NCBI GenBank assembly: GCA_017469445.1
Contig: JAFUGK010000002.1
Span: 1 to 64,000, forward strand
Origin: Clostridia bacterium
Lineage (GTDB): Bacteria; Bacillota; Clostridia; TANB77; CAG-508
Direction: 5' to 3'
Length of the DNA: 64,000 nt
Every line of letters starts with the position of its first letter. The first letter of the stretch is position 1. Position numbers and translations under genes: made by a program. The notes under the pieces are model-generated. The model was not told the DNA's origin and made no database searches. It saw only the letters and a program-made list of their open reading frames with translations. Of this stretch, positions 9,529 through 19,374 are shown in pieces.

Positions 9529-12500
9529 GTGACGAAAAAGCTATGCATAGTTTTTACAATATTAATGTTATTATTAAGTAGTATAGTGTATGCAGCAAAT
9601 GGTGATAATCCAGATTATGATATTGACTTAAAAGATGGATATATTTCTGGGAAAACAGAAATTCCACTAAATTGGACTGCAGTAGATAGTAGCATTAAAC
9701 TTACAGATGTTGTAAAAGTAGGAGATTATATAAATTACAATATACCATATGAAACTATTCAAAATAACTATCAGTATATTGATCCAATACTAAAGAGTAA
9801 AATAGCTGTAAGAAGTAATAATACATTATGGAGAGTTATTTATAGTGATGAAAAAACTGTAAAAATAGTTAGTGTGCAACCAGTTGGAACAGTTTCTATA
9901 GGAACAGATAAAAATTATGGATTTTCTTCTAGCTATTATGGCCAATATTCATTTGATAATGGTGGATTTGGACTAGAATATACAATGGATGCTTTGGCCA
10001 AATGCTATATAGATTATAAATTAGCAACAGATGCAAGAACTGTGGATTTTAAAGATATTCAACATACAGATGCAAATTTAGTATTAAAACAAGCTTTAGG
10101 AAACGAGATGGATGAAGTAGATTTAACAATAGATCCAAGTGCATATAGCGAAATATATGATACAGAAAGACATTTTAGTCTAAAAAGACTTTTTTATAGA
10201 AATTATGAATTTGATGTAGCAAAATTTAATGATACTACTAACTTGTATTATGGGGGAAAGTTTTTAATTAGTAACTACTTTAACGGAAATGGAGATATAA
10301 ATGCTGTTTATTATGCAAATGGAGCAAATATAAAACTAAGCAGGGTAAACCCTAAAGGACAAACAGTTCAAGCAGGAATAAAGGTTGTTGTAACTTTAAA
10401 AGAAGATTTATTTGAAATAGATGGAAATGGAACACAAACTAGTCCATGGGAAATAAGTAATATTCCCGGAGGAGCTACATATAAAATATATCAAAAAATA
10501 GGAGAAAATGGTACATATGCCCAAAAAGTAACTACCAAAGAAACTAATTTTACATTTAAATCTAAAGATGGAATTAGTGACCAAACAGTACCATATACTC
10601 CAAATATGGAAATGTATACTATTCCTGGTGATAAGAAAAACGTATATATAGAATTAACAGGAATAGACGAAGGAACAACATATTATCATAAAATAACATC
10701 TCAAGTAGGTAAAAAAGTATATACATCAAACGAAATAGAAACTACTGTAATACAAGGAATTAAAGGCTTTTATTATAAAATAGATACTACAAAAACTATG
10801 ACAAATGCTAATACTTTAAAAAGTAGTGGAAAATTTATAGCACCAGGTAACGATATAAAAGTATCTAGGGCAAATATTAATGCGAAAACAACTAAATATA
10901 TTCATATAGTGGCAGTAGATAACGGAGGTAAGTTAAGTGCAATTTTAAATAAGTCATTAACATATTCATATGGAGATTTAAGCTTGATTTCTACTTATCA
11001 AGATGCTAAAGATATAGATTCAAATGGAATTGCAAGAACAGCTGGATGGAACTATATAGACCTTAAATGGGAGCCACAAACATTTGAAGGAACAGTGGTA
11101 TACAAAAATACACCTAATATAGTATTTGTTTTAGATACATCTGGAAGTATGGAAGGAGATAGAATTAATAGCTTAAGAAAAGGAGCTAATCAACTAATTG
11201 ATCATTTATTTGACGAAGACTCTGATACCCAAATAGGTATAGTAGAATTTGCTAGTGGCGCTTATAATCGTACAGGAAATCTATGGGGCATTGATAAGAA
11301 GGAAGCCCTAAAAAATATAATTTGGAGCTTAAGTCCAGGAGGAATGACTGCTGCTGGAAGTGGAATAAGAACGGCAGATAGTATGTTAGATGGTAAAGAA
11401 AATGGAATTATAATAACTATTACAGATGGATATTCAAATAGAGGAACAAGTCCACCAGTAGCAATAAGGGAAGCAAAAGCTAAAGGATATCAAACTATCA
11501 GTGTAATGGTTAATATGTATAATGATTACCAATTTAGAGAAAGTAATAAGTTATTATATACAAGTGATGAAAATTTTTATAAAACAGTTGCAGAAGATTT
11601 AAGTAAAACTATAAAGGAAATAATAGAGTCTAAATATTCTTTATATAAAACTAGCCATGAGACAGCAAATGCTAAAAATTCGATAGTAGTTAAAGATACA
11701 ACTTCAAAAGAGAATACTGATGGAAGAGCAAATGATAAAGCAGCACCAACTAAGCCAATTGTTACAATATACGAGGAAATAGATCAAAAAACTAATAAGC
11801 GTACAGGGTATTTAAAATATAATATTTGGGCAGAAGATTTAGGAACAGTATATGAGTTTTATGTTACAGCTAATAACTCTAAGAGTACCCAAACATATAA
11901 TTCTAATGCAGTAACACAAGAGGTAAAAACAGGAATACAAGGTTATGCTTGGAGTATAACAGATAAAAAATCTGACGACCCAGGAAGAACGGTAAAACCA
12001 TTGCCAACAGTAAATGGAAAAGAAGGTAATACCATTGATAAGTCTTTTATAGGTAAATGGTTGCACATAAGGGCAATAGATTATGCTGGAAATGCAGGAG
12101 AAAAAATAGATATTAAACTTGAAACCAATAAATATATACCATGGGAAGAACTTAATAGAAATAGTATATTATTCTGTATTCAACATGGGCAAACAATACC
12201 TGCTCAAAGTGCAGATGGACATTTAAATGCGGTAGTTAGAGCAGGTACTGGGAAATATGCAATAAATGAGATTGTACTTGATCCAAAAGAGGGGGATAGA
12301 TTAGGTTCAAAATTTGTAGAGGGGACAACACGAAATATATATGGAACAAATCCTATATATAGCTATTCTTTTGGAAAATATGAAATATCTTCTGAAACTC
12401 CTAAAAGAGCAGCAGGAAAAGAAGGAAATGCTACAGACATAGAAGCATATATATTGAATTATTATGCTGAAAATAATAGCTTAAGCTCGGCAGTACAAAC

Positions 12501-15500
12501 AGCAATGTATCAGTCAGAAATAAGTAGGGGAAATATAAGCTGGGATTTTAAAACAACATTAGAAAGCTCAAGAATTATAGCAGAAGCTACTGCATATGCT
12601 AATACAAGGAAAAAAGGTTTTAACGCTGATAACATAAAACTTAACACAAAAATGTATATGGATGAAAAGTATCAAGATATAGTGTTAGGGCCATTAATGC
12701 TAAATTATGAACCAGAGGGAGTAAGCAATAAAGGCAAAGATACATATTTCTCTAGAATAATTGGGATGAAAGTTTATGACCAAAATAATAAAGTTATATC
12801 AGAATTAAATAGAGATGGAAATAATGTTGGGGATATACAAGTTGAATTTATTTATTCTGGAGCAGATAATATAAAGAGAAAGCAAACAGCATTTACAAAG
12901 GAAAAATATAAATTTCCTGTAGGATTTGAAGAGTTTTATATTAAATTTAAATATAAAGCATCTCTTGAAAATGTAACAAAGTTTAGCAAAATAGAGTTTA
13001 TACATGGAACAAGCGTATATGATGCACAATACAATGTACTTACAGGTACATATAACAAGGTTAGATGGATACCAAACTCTAAAAGTGTATATTGTGATGA
13101 TGTGAAGAATGGTTATACTGTTTGTAAACATGGAAAAAAGCAAAGACATTTGATTGGATCTTATTTCTATTTAACAGCACACATAGAACAAAAAGGATTA
13201 ACATCACAAAAATTATTAGAAGTTCAATGGACAAAAGTAAAAGAAGAAGTTCATGTGCAAAAAGTCATACCTGATTCTGGAATACTAGGAGGACCGGACA
13301 GTGATGATGACGATGAGTGGAAATTATTTATAAATATTTCTGGCAATATATGGGATGACGGAATGGAAGATAAGAACAATGGAATTAAAGAAGATATAGA
13401 AAATGGAATTGAAAAAGTCAAAGTAATAGCATATGGAATTGATTCAAATAAAAAAAGAAATGGAATTGAATATTCAACATATTCAAATGAAGTAGGAAAT
13501 TATTATATAAATAATATGAGAAGAGGATTATACGAGCTTGTATTTGTATATAATGGCCAAGATTATAAATCTACAAAACTTCTTGTAAATGGAAGTGCGG
13601 CAGATTATCAAAGTAAGCCATTACAAGCTAAATATAAAAATAATTCTGTTGCACAGGAGACAGCTAACGACAGGAGAATATATAATAAATCCTTTGAAGA
13701 GATTACCGGAGTGGATACAGCTTTAGGAGGAAGTAAAACAATACCTTTAGAGTACAAGGAAAACTATATTAATGGAGAGAAAGTTGCTAGAATACAAACT
13801 TATACAAGAGATGGATATACAAAAGGCGATTTTGAGATTAAATCAAGCAGTATTTCAAGCAATATTACATATCCACGTGGAAAAGTTATAAGATTAGATA
13901 ATGTAAGATATTTAGAATTAGTAGACAATTATAATGTAAATTTTGGATTAGCTGAAAGATATAAAACAGATGCAAATTTAAAAACTGATGTATATGAAAC
14001 AACATTTAGTATAAAAGGTAAAAAACAATCATACATATATTCTGAAAAAGACATAAGAAATATAAATTCAAATAAAACAGTATCTAACTATATACAAGAA
14101 ATAAATAAAGCAGATTATAATTGGAAATTAGAAGATATTCTAAATAAGGCACCTGATGAAGATACAAAACAAAGATTGAAAACTATTTTAGGAACTGCTG
14201 AGGATGCTGAGCTAAAAGCAGAAATAGATTATATTATTGTAATTAGAAATTCAGGGGAAAAGGACAGTGTACAAATAGCAGAACTTGCGGATTATTTTAC
14301 AAAAGATTTAGAATATGTTCGTTCATGGGCTGGTGTAAAATACGATGATTTAAGAGAAGATAGAAGTAGAGACATAAGTGAAGAAATTCCGATTGAGTGG
14401 AATTTTGAATCAAAATATAATACAGAAAATAAGTACTCAAGCGAATATAACAGAATGTATACAACAGGATTAGACAGAAAAGAATTAAGGTTCAAAAAAG
14501 GCGAATTTTTAGAAATACATATAGTATTTAGACCATCTAAAAAAGATGGAAAAATAGAATTGGATGATAGTAGTTCGCCAAAACAATTAATGGCAGAAAT
14601 AAATGGATATAAAACATATTATGTTTCAGATGGTAGCGTAGCAGGGCTAATAGATGTAGATTCTAAACCAGGGAATGCAAATCCATTGTTAACAAGAAAC
14701 GATGAAGAAGATGATGAAAATAAAGCTCCAGATTTAATATTTAAATTAGCGGAAGGAGATAATGGAGGTACTGGTAATCCAGGAGGACCAAATGGAACTA
14801 ATGGTGGCAATGAAGAAAATGGACCACAAGGGCCAGGCAACTATGGAAATGTACTAGAAGGAAATGTATGGGAAGATTTAAGAACAGGAAATAATATTAA
14901 TAAGCTTGTAAACAATAAGATAATAAGTGATGGATATAGGCAAGATGGAGAGCCAGAGGTTCAAAATGTTAATGTAGAATTAATAGAGTACTATGAATAT
15001 CCAAATGATGCAAGTAAAGATGTATATATTCCATTAACACAACAAAGGACAAGAACAGTATATTCATTAAGCAATGGTGAAACATTAGGAGGAGGATATA
15101 GTTTTACGAACTTATCTTCAGGAAACTATATGGTTAAATTTGTATATGGAGATGCATATCAATTACAAAATAATTTAAAATATAATGGACAGGATTATCA
15201 AGGATTGTCAACAAAAGACATCTATGGAAAAGATGGAGTAAAAGTATCATATGAAGATGTAGAAATACTTCTTACTGTAGATATATCAGGAAGTATGAAC
15301 AAAACAGTAGATTTAATAAGAAAAGTAGGAAGTACTATAACGGATACTCTTTCTAATCAATTACCTAATGTTAAAATAGGATTAACAACATTTAATAATA
15401 TTGCAGGACTTAAAGTAAAACAAGAATCTAATAATGATAGTAGATTAAAAGATGCTATAAAAAAATTAGGTGCTAACGGCAATACTGCAATTGGATATGG

Positions 15501-16872
15501 AATAGATACATCTAATAATAGCTATAGTCAAAATGCAAAACAAAAAATAATGATAATATTAACTGATGCAGAAGAAACAGTACAAAATGTTGAGCAAGTT
15601 ATTAAGAGCTTAGAAAAAGCAGTAGATGAAAACGATGTTTCTGTAGCAACAATTCTTACAAAAGAAAATAAAGAAATATTTGGAACAGCAGCAGAGCCTA
15701 GAAGAGGTGCAGTATATGAAATTAGTAGTGTACAATCAGATGCAGCAATCGAGAATATTATCAAAAAAATAGTGAGCGAAAATGTTGTAGAAAATAGAAG
15801 AAGTAATGCAAAAGATGTAGAGGGAAATCTAAATGATCCTAAACCGGGAACGAGAGCTTATAATATAAAACCATATCAAATTATGGATGCTAAAAACGCT
15901 CCAGAAATAGCTGTAGAAAATATAAAAACGGAAGAACAGATAAAGATATTAGCTGATAAAACATATATGACAGCCGAAAGTATAATTGTAAATTACAAAC
16001 CAAATAATGTAAAAGGAAATACTGTGCATGAGCTAAATTTAGCTTTAATGGAAAGACCAAAAACACAACTTAAAATTTTAGAAGATATTATAGCAATAAA
16101 GGTAATATTAAGTGATGGAACTGTGCTAATAGATACATCAAAAGGCTTAAATAAGAACATAAATGGATTGGAAAGAGAAGGTGTTCCAATAACTATATAT
16201 ATGGATGATGAGATAATGCATGGAGCAAATTTAATTGTTGATTATAGAATTACATTAAGAAACGAGGGCGAGATAGATACACTTTCAAGTTATATAACAG
16301 GTGAAAGTGACGAAACAGTACCAACTAGCGCAAATTTAATAGTAAATTATGCAAGTAAAAATATGCTATATTATGGAGGAAGCTTTGCGTGGGACATGGT
16401 AGAAATTACTGGATTAAAAGATAAGTTATCTACATATGTATATAATGATTTAAGAAGGAGAGAGAATAATAAGACATATCAAACTAAAGAATTGAACATT
16501 AAACTATATCCTGAAGGCAGCAAAGAAGTAATCGAAGGAAGAGGAAAATCTGAAGATATATTCTATGTAACATTGTCAAAATTAATAACACCAGAAGATG
16601 CTGAAATGGATTTAACATTTAATAGTTCTTTGGAAATATTAGAAAGGGAAAATAAAGTTGGACGTAGAGCTATTGGACAAGTACCAGGAGATTATATACC
16701 AGATTCAGAAGTTAATATTATGAACCCAGATCAGACGAAAGCAAGAAAGATTATAATTACTAAACCATGGGGACAAGATAGAAGGACTATATTTATAGAA
16801 ATAGGAATAGCAATATCAACAGTAATAGCTCTAGGAACATGGTACTTAAAAAGAAAAATGAAGAACCACTAA
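9529..16872 (+). CDS. B2: giant double-vWA surface protein with possible thioester domain
   Basis: GTG 9529 is chosen because AGAGGTGG lies 8-9 bases upstream; the GTG at 9517 would sit inside that site. The product has 2447 residues. Signal peptide 1-23; an N-terminal region containing LWRVIYSDEKTVKIVS; vWA-1 with MIDAS D536 (DTSGS), T607 and D633; a segment with C883 (FCIQHG) and Q990 (AVQTAMY) that resembles a Cys-Gln thioester adhesin domain; a four-Cys-free stretch, then two Cys in YCDDVKNGYTVCKHG; short Asp-rich hinge about 1255; B domain about 1266-1360; DUF11-like region; Gly/Asn-rich linker about 1743-1772; second B domain; vWA-2 with D1918 (DISGS), T1986 and D2013; membrane helix about 2422-2445 after ITKPWGQDR. 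The second half is paralogous to B1. vWA domains with MIDAS bind ligands through a metal ion; a role in attachment is inferred. Codon use is ordinary for the window, unlike B1. Confidence 0.85.
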   Translation: MTKKLCIVFTILMLLLSSIVYAANGDNPDYDIDLKDGYISGKTEIPLNWTAVDSSIKLTDVVKVGDYINYNIPYETIQNNYQYIDPILKSKIAVRSNNTLWRVIYSDEKTVKIVSVQPVGTVSIGTDKNYGFSSSYYGQYSFDNGGFGLEYTMDALAKCYIDYKLATDARTVDFKDIQHTDANLVLKQALGNEMDEVDLTIDPSAYSEIYDTERHFSLKRLFYRNYEFDVAKFNDTTNLYYGGKFLISNYFNGNGDINAVYYANGANIKLSRVNPKGQTVQAGIKVVVTLKEDLFEIDGNGTQTSPWEISNIPGGATYKIYQKIGENGTYAQKVTTKETNFTFKSKDGISDQTVPYTPNMEMYTIPGDKKNVYIELTGIDEGTTYYHKITSQVGKKVYTSNEIETTVIQGIKGFYYKIDTTKTMTNANTLKSSGKFIAPGNDIKVSRANINAKTTKYIHIVAVDNGGKLSAILNKSLTYSYGDLSLISTYQDAKDIDSNGIARTAGWNYIDLKWEPQTFEGTVVYKNTPNIVFVLDTSGSMEGDRINSLRKGANQLIDHLFDEDSDTQIGIVEFASGAYNRTGNLWGIDKKEALKNIIWSLSPGGMTAAGSGIRTADSMLDGKENGIIITITDGYSNRGTSPPVAIREAKAKGYQTISVMVNMYNDYQFRESNKLLYTSDENFYKTVAEDLSKTIKEIIESKYSLYKTSHETANAKNSIVVKDTTSKENTDGRANDKAAPTKPIVTIYEEIDQKTNKRTGYLKYNIWAEDLGTVYEFYVTANNSKSTQTYNSNAVTQEVKTGIQGYAWSITDKKSDDPGRTVKPLPTVNGKEGNTIDKSFIGKWLHIRAIDYAGNAGEKIDIKLETNKYIPWEELNRNSILFCIQHGQTIPAQSADGHLNAVVRAGTGKYAINEIVLDPKEGDRLGSKFVEGTTRNIYGTNPIYSYSFGKYEISSETPKRAAGKEGNATDIEAYILNYYAENNSLSSAVQTAMYQSEISRGNISWDFKTTLESSRIIAEATAYANTRKKGFNADNIKLNTKMYMDEKYQDIVLGPLMLNYEPEGVSNKGKDTYFSRIIGMKVYDQNNKVISELNRDGNNVGDIQVEFIYSGADNIKRKQTAFTKEKYKFPVGFEEFYIKFKYKASLENVTKFSKIEFIHGTSVYDAQYNVLTGTYNKVRWIPNSKSVYCDDVKNGYTVCKHGKKQRHLIGSYFYLTAHIEQKGLTSQKLLEVQWTKVKEEVHVQKVIPDSGILGGPDSDDDDEWKLFINISGNIWDDGMEDKNNGIKEDIENGIEKVKVIAYGIDSNKKRNGIEYSTYSNEVGNYYINNMRRGLYELVFVYNGQDYKSTKLLVNGSAADYQSKPLQAKYKNNSVAQETANDRRIYNKSFEEITGVDTALGGSKTIPLEYKENYINGEKVARIQTYTRDGYTKGDFEIKSSSISSNITYPRGKVIRLDNVRYLELVDNYNVNFGLAERYKTDANLKTDVYETTFSIKGKKQSYIYSEKDIRNINSNKTVSNYIQEINKADYNWKLEDILNKAPDEDTKQRLKTILGTAEDAELKAEIDYIIVIRNSGEKDSVQIAELADYFTKDLEYVRSWAGVKYDDLREDRSRDISEEIPIEWNFESKYNTENKYSSEYNRMYTTGLDRKELRFKKGEFLEIHIVFRPSKKDGKIELDDSSSPKQLMAEINGYKTYYVSDGSVAGLIDVDSKPGNANPLLTRNDEEDDENKAPDLIFKLAEGDNGGTGNPGGPNGTNGGNEENGPQGPGNYGNVLEGNVWEDLRTGNNINKLVNNKIISDGYRQDGEPEVQNVNVELIEYYEYPNDASKDVYIPLTQQRTRTVYSLSNGETLGGGYSFTNLSSGNYMVKFVYGDAYQLQNNLKYNGQDYQGLSTKDIYGKDGVKVSYEDVEILLTVDISGSMNKTVDLIRKVGSTITDTLSNQLPNVKIGLTTFNNIAGLKVKQESNNDSRLKDAIKKLGANGNTAIGYGIDTSNNSYSQNAKQKIMIILTDAEETVQNVEQVIKSLEKAVDENDVSVATILTKENKEIFGTAAEPRRGAVYEISSVQSDAAIENIIKKIVSENVVENRRSNAKDVEGNLNDPKPGTRAYNIKPYQIMDAKNAPEIAVENIKTEEQIKILADKTYMTAESIIVNYKPNNVKGNTVHELNLALMERPKTQLKILEDIIAIKVILSDGTVLIDTSKGLNKNINGLEREGVPITIYMDDEIMHGANLIVDYRITLRNEGEIDTLSSYITGESDETVPTSANLIVNYASKNMLYYGGSFAWDMVEITGLKDKLSTYVYNDLRRRENNKTYQTKELNIKLYPEGSKEVIEGRGKSEDIFYVTLSKLITPEDAEMDLTFNSSLEILERENKVGRRAIGQVPGDYIPDSEVNIMNPDQTKARKIIITKPWGQDRRTIFIEIGIAISTVIALGTWYLKRKMKNH

Positions 16873-16886
16873 AATAAGAATAATTA

Positions 16887-16934
16887 AAAACAAAATCTAT
16901 TTATAAAACATTTATAAGTAGATTTTGTTTTTTG
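16887..16934 (+). terminator. Rho-independent terminator after B2
   Basis: Arms 16887-16907 and 16911-16931 pair over 21 positions with one wobble, followed by a T run. It begins 15 bases after the B2 stop and closes the A1-B2 unit. Confidence 0.85.
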
Positions 16935-16946
16935 TCTCACAGTATG

Positions 16947-16975
16947 TTGACTGAATAAAAATGAAATGTTAAAAT
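16947..16975 (+). promoter_or_regulatory. Sigma-A promoter for the coiled-coil gene
   Basis: TTGACT (16947-16952), a 17-base spacer and TAAAAT (16970-16975), 32 bases before the next start codon. It lies right behind the B2 terminator, so the next gene is an independent unit. Confidence 0.6.
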
Positions 16976-17007
16976 AATATCAAATTTAAAAATAAGGAGG
17001 TGAAAAT

Positions 17008-17415
17008 ATGGATGAGATAAAAACGATGTTAGTAGACTTAACTGGTATGGTTCAAACAATGTACAAAGAATTCGGAGCTAAAATGGATAAATTAGAACAA
17101 AGAATGGATAAGCTAGAGCAACGACAAGATGAAATGTACAAAGAATTAAGTGAAAGAATGACCAAAATAGAAAAGAGACTAGATGAGCTAGAACAACGAC
17201 AAGATGAAATGTATAAAGAATTTAGAGAGAGTAACCAAAGATTAGCAGTGTTTGAAGATGAAATAATAAGAAAAATAAATGTTTTATTCGATGCCGATGA
17301 ATCTAAAAGAGAATTTTTAGAAGTACACGATATGGAAATACCAGAAATAAAGTCTGAACTTTTTGAGCATGACATAAGGATTAAAAATCTTGAAAAAAAG
17401 GTAATCGGTGCCTAA
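17008..17415 (+). CDS. Small coiled-coil protein with internal 25-residue duplication
   Basis: A 135-residue hydrophilic protein with no membrane segment. Heptad patterns run from about 15 to 85 (KMDKLEQRMDKLEQRQDEMY and on) and predict a long coiled coil, followed by a mixed C-terminal part (EIPEIKSELFEHDIRIKNLE). The segment around LEQRQDEMYKE occurs twice, with a DNA repeat of about 35 bases starting at 17111 and again at 17186, i.e. a 75-base (25-residue) duplication. Start is fixed by AAGGAGGTG 7 bases before ATG. Function is not known. It stands alone between two terminators. Confidence 0.8.
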   Translation: MDEIKTMLVDLTGMVQTMYKEFGAKMDKLEQRMDKLEQRQDEMYKELSERMTKIEKRLDELEQRQDEMYKEFRESNQRLAVFEDEIIRKINVLFDADESKREFLEVHDMEIPEIKSELFEHDIRIKNLEKKVIGA

Positions 17416-17424
17416 TTAAAAAAA

Positions 17425-17484
17425 AGAAATAGCGAATATCTAAGCGTATAATAAGTAATGTACTTTTAGATATTCGCTATTTCT
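17425..17484. terminator. Bidirectional terminator between converging genes
   Basis: A perfect 19-bp stem, arms 17425-17443 and 17466-17484, with an A run on the left and T-rich sequence on the right. It separates the coiled-coil gene from the glycosyltransferase gene on the other strand. Confidence 0.85.
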
Positions 17485-17486
17485 AA

Positions 17487-18611
17487 TTAATCGAGCATAG
17501 TTTTACATATATCTCTTGTGGAATTTTTCTTTGCAAGTAATCTTGCTCTTATTTTCATATCTTTTAAAGCATAAGGATCAAAAAATAAATTATTTAATAC
17601 TTCTTTTATATCTTCATCTTTTTTTAGCCATATACCAACTTTTTGTTCTTCTAAAAATTTAGCATTTTCTTCTTCTTGACCGGGTATAGGGTTTATTACT
17701 ATGATAGGAAGTCCAGAGGCTAAACTTTCTGTTGTAGTTAATCCACCAGGTTTAGTTATAACTAAATCTGAAACACTCATAAGTTCTGGAACTTTATCTG
17801 TAAAGCTAAGGACTTTAATGTTTTTGCCAGTATCAGATACTTCTACTAGTTTGTCGAAATGTTTTTTTAGTTTAGGATTACGGCCTGTAATAGTTAAAAG
17901 CTGTATATTGTGGAAAGAATCTATAAAAGATTCAAATATCTCATAGATGTTTTTACTAGCAAAATGTGAACTTCCACCTGCAAAAAATAGGATTGTAGTT
18001 TTCCCCTTTTCTAATCCAAAATAGTTCAATGTTTCTTCTTTATTATAGTGAGCTAAAAATCTGTTTGAAAGAGGAATGCCTGTGGCAAATACTTTATCAG
18101 CAGGGATTCCAAGATTTTCGAGTTCTATTTTCATTCCATAATGAGCAACAAAATAGTAATCTATGTATTCTGAATGAATTAGCCATTGATTATGTGGGGC
18201 ATAATCTGTGAGAACAGTTGCTATTTTACAATTTAGCTTTCCTTTCATTTTTAAGTATCCACACATTTGAGAAGAAAATGGGTGTGTTGATATTATTAAA
18301 TCTGGATTAAATTCTTTTATTAATTTATTTAATTTTATTGCCATAATTGTATTTGTGCGATTGCTAACTTTACTAAGAGAGCCAGTTTGAGAACTATTAT
18401 ATACTTTTTCCCATGCCCAGGGCATTTTTTTAGAAAGTTCATCATAGGTCTTGGTAGTTATTTTGTTTAATAATTTATTTATATATTCAATACAGTCTAC
18501 AATTTGTATTTCAGTATCTTTATAGTTATTTTCGATATATTCTTTTATAGAGCGTGCTGCAGAAAAATGGCCAGCACCATATGAACCATAAAATATAAGG
18601 ATTTTTTTCAT
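17487..18611 (-). CDS. Diacylglycerol glycosyltransferase-like protein (MGDG synthase / UgtP family)
   Basis: The 374-residue product belongs to the GT28 family related to MurG. The N-terminal acceptor domain starts with FYGSYGAGHFSAARSIKEYI, the Gly-rich GxGH segment of monogalactosyldiacylglycerol synthases and YpfP/UgtP. The C-terminal donor-binding domain has ITKPGGLTTTESLASGLP followed by PIPGQEEENAKFL, the nucleotide-sugar binding part. These enzymes add hexose from UDP-sugar to diacylglycerol at the inner face of the membrane, giving glycolipids or the lipoteichoic acid anchor. Exact sugar and number of additions cannot be read from sequence. ATG 18609-18611 has AAGGAGGA upstream. It is transcribed alone, away from sleB. 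Confidence 0.85.
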   Translation of the reverse strand: MKKILIFYGSYGAGHFSAARSIKEYIENNYKDTEIQIVDCIEYINKLLNKITTKTYDELSKKMPWAWEKVYNSSQTGSLSKVSNRTNTIMAIKLNKLIKEFNPDLIISTHPFSSQMCGYLKMKGKLNCKIATVLTDYAPHNQWLIHSEYIDYYFVAHYGMKIELENLGIPADKVFATGIPLSNRFLAHYNKEETLNYFGLEKGKTTILFFAGGSSHFASKNIYEIFESFIDSFHNIQLLTITGRNPKLKKHFDKLVEVSDTGKNIKVLSFTDKVPELMSVSDLVITKPGGLTTTESLASGLPIIVINPIPGQEEENAKFLEEQKVGIWLKKDEDIKEVLNNLFFDPYALKDMKIRARLLAKKNSTRDICKTMLD

Positions 18612-18637
18612 AAATTCCTCCTTTTACTTAGCACTAT

Positions 18638-18719
18638 AGTCCGCCCAATCTTAGCCGGTCTTGGATATTTTCTTTCTCCAAGTATTCGAAAGAAAAATAC
18701 AAGACCTACGTTGGCTACT
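18638..18719 (+). repeat. Covarying hairpin element, copy 1
   Basis: Starts AGTCCGCCCAATCTTAGCC and ends CTACGTTGGCTACT. The inner stem GGTCTTG (18657-18663) pairs with CAAGACC (18700-18706); TTTCTTTC pairs with GAAAGAAA around the tip. It lies in the divergent region between the glycosyltransferase gene and sleB, 100 bases before copy 2. It contains no open frame. Confidence 0.85.
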
Positions 18720-18817
18720 TCCATGCAAAAATAATTATAACATAACTTATGTAAAAAAAGTATATTTTTTCTAAAAAAGAAAATAATAAGATTATATTTA
18801 TATAGTTTGTACTATAA

Positions 18818-18898
18818 AGTTCGCCCAATCTTAGCCGGTCTTGGATATTTTCTTTCTCCAAGTGTTCGAAAAAAATGCAAGACCTACGTTGGGCTACT
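18818..18898 (+). repeat. Covarying hairpin element, copy 2
   Basis: Nearly identical to copy 1, same orientation, with the outer stem GCCCAA/TTGGGC complete but a 4-base deletion in the tip (GAAAAAAATG instead of GAAAGAAAAATA). It ends 3 bases before the AGGAG of sleB, so it would be part of the sleB leader if transcription starts upstream; the rest of 18612-18911 is AT-rich and shows nothing else. Confidence 0.85.
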
Positions 18899-18911
18899 CT
18901 AGGAGAAAAAT

Positions 18912-19361
18912 ATGAAAAAAAGAATAGTTTTTATTATAGTAATAGTATTTTTTATATTACTAGTATATTTAAATATAAACTTTGCCGGAACGAATACTGA
19001 TAGAAGCTCAGATGTGCAACTTTTGGCAAGAGCTATTAACGGAGAAGCAAGGGGAGAAAGCTATGAAGGACAAGTTGCGGTTGGAGCTGTTATATTAAAT
19101 AGAGTGCATAGCTCAAGTTTTCCAAATACTATAGCTGGTGTAATTTATCAAAAGGGTGCTTTCACAGCAGTTAGCGATGGCCAAATAGATATACCGATTT
19201 CAGAAAATTCAACTGTATATAAAGCGGCACAAGATGCACTAAATGGCTGGGATCCGACAAACGGTTGTATATACTATTATAATCCGAGTACAGCAACTAG
19301 CTCATGGATTTGGTCTAGACCTATTGTAAAGAAAATAGGAAAGCACAATTTTTGCAAATAG
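18912..19361 (+). CDS. sleB: SleB-type spore cortex-lytic enzyme (short form)
   Basis: 149 residues: an N-terminal helix at about 4-22 (signal peptide or anchor), then the SleB/CwlJ Hydrolase_2 catalytic domain with LLARAINGEARGESYEGQVA; E45 is the likely catalytic Glu. SleB is a lytic transglycosylase that degrades the muramic-lactam cortex during germination. The peptidoglycan-binding N-terminal domain of Bacillus SleB is missing, which is common for short clostridial forms. It is followed 13 bases later by ypeB, its usual partner, so the pair is an operon. AGGAG lies 7 bases before ATG. Confidence 0.92.
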   Translation: MKKRIVFIIVIVFFILLVYLNINFAGTNTDRSSDVQLLARAINGEARGESYEGQVAVGAVILNRVHSSSFPNTIAGVIYQKGAFTAVSDGQIDIPISENSTVYKAAQDALNGWDPTNGCIYYYNPSTATSSWIWSRPIVKKIGKHNFCK

Positions 19362-19374
19362 TTAGGAGATAAAA

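Noticed and set aside
18638-18898. A CRISPR array or T-box leader between the glycosyltransferase gene and sleB
   Set aside because: Only two long hairpin copies occur, without regular spacers; no T-box sequence or tRNA-synthetase context.
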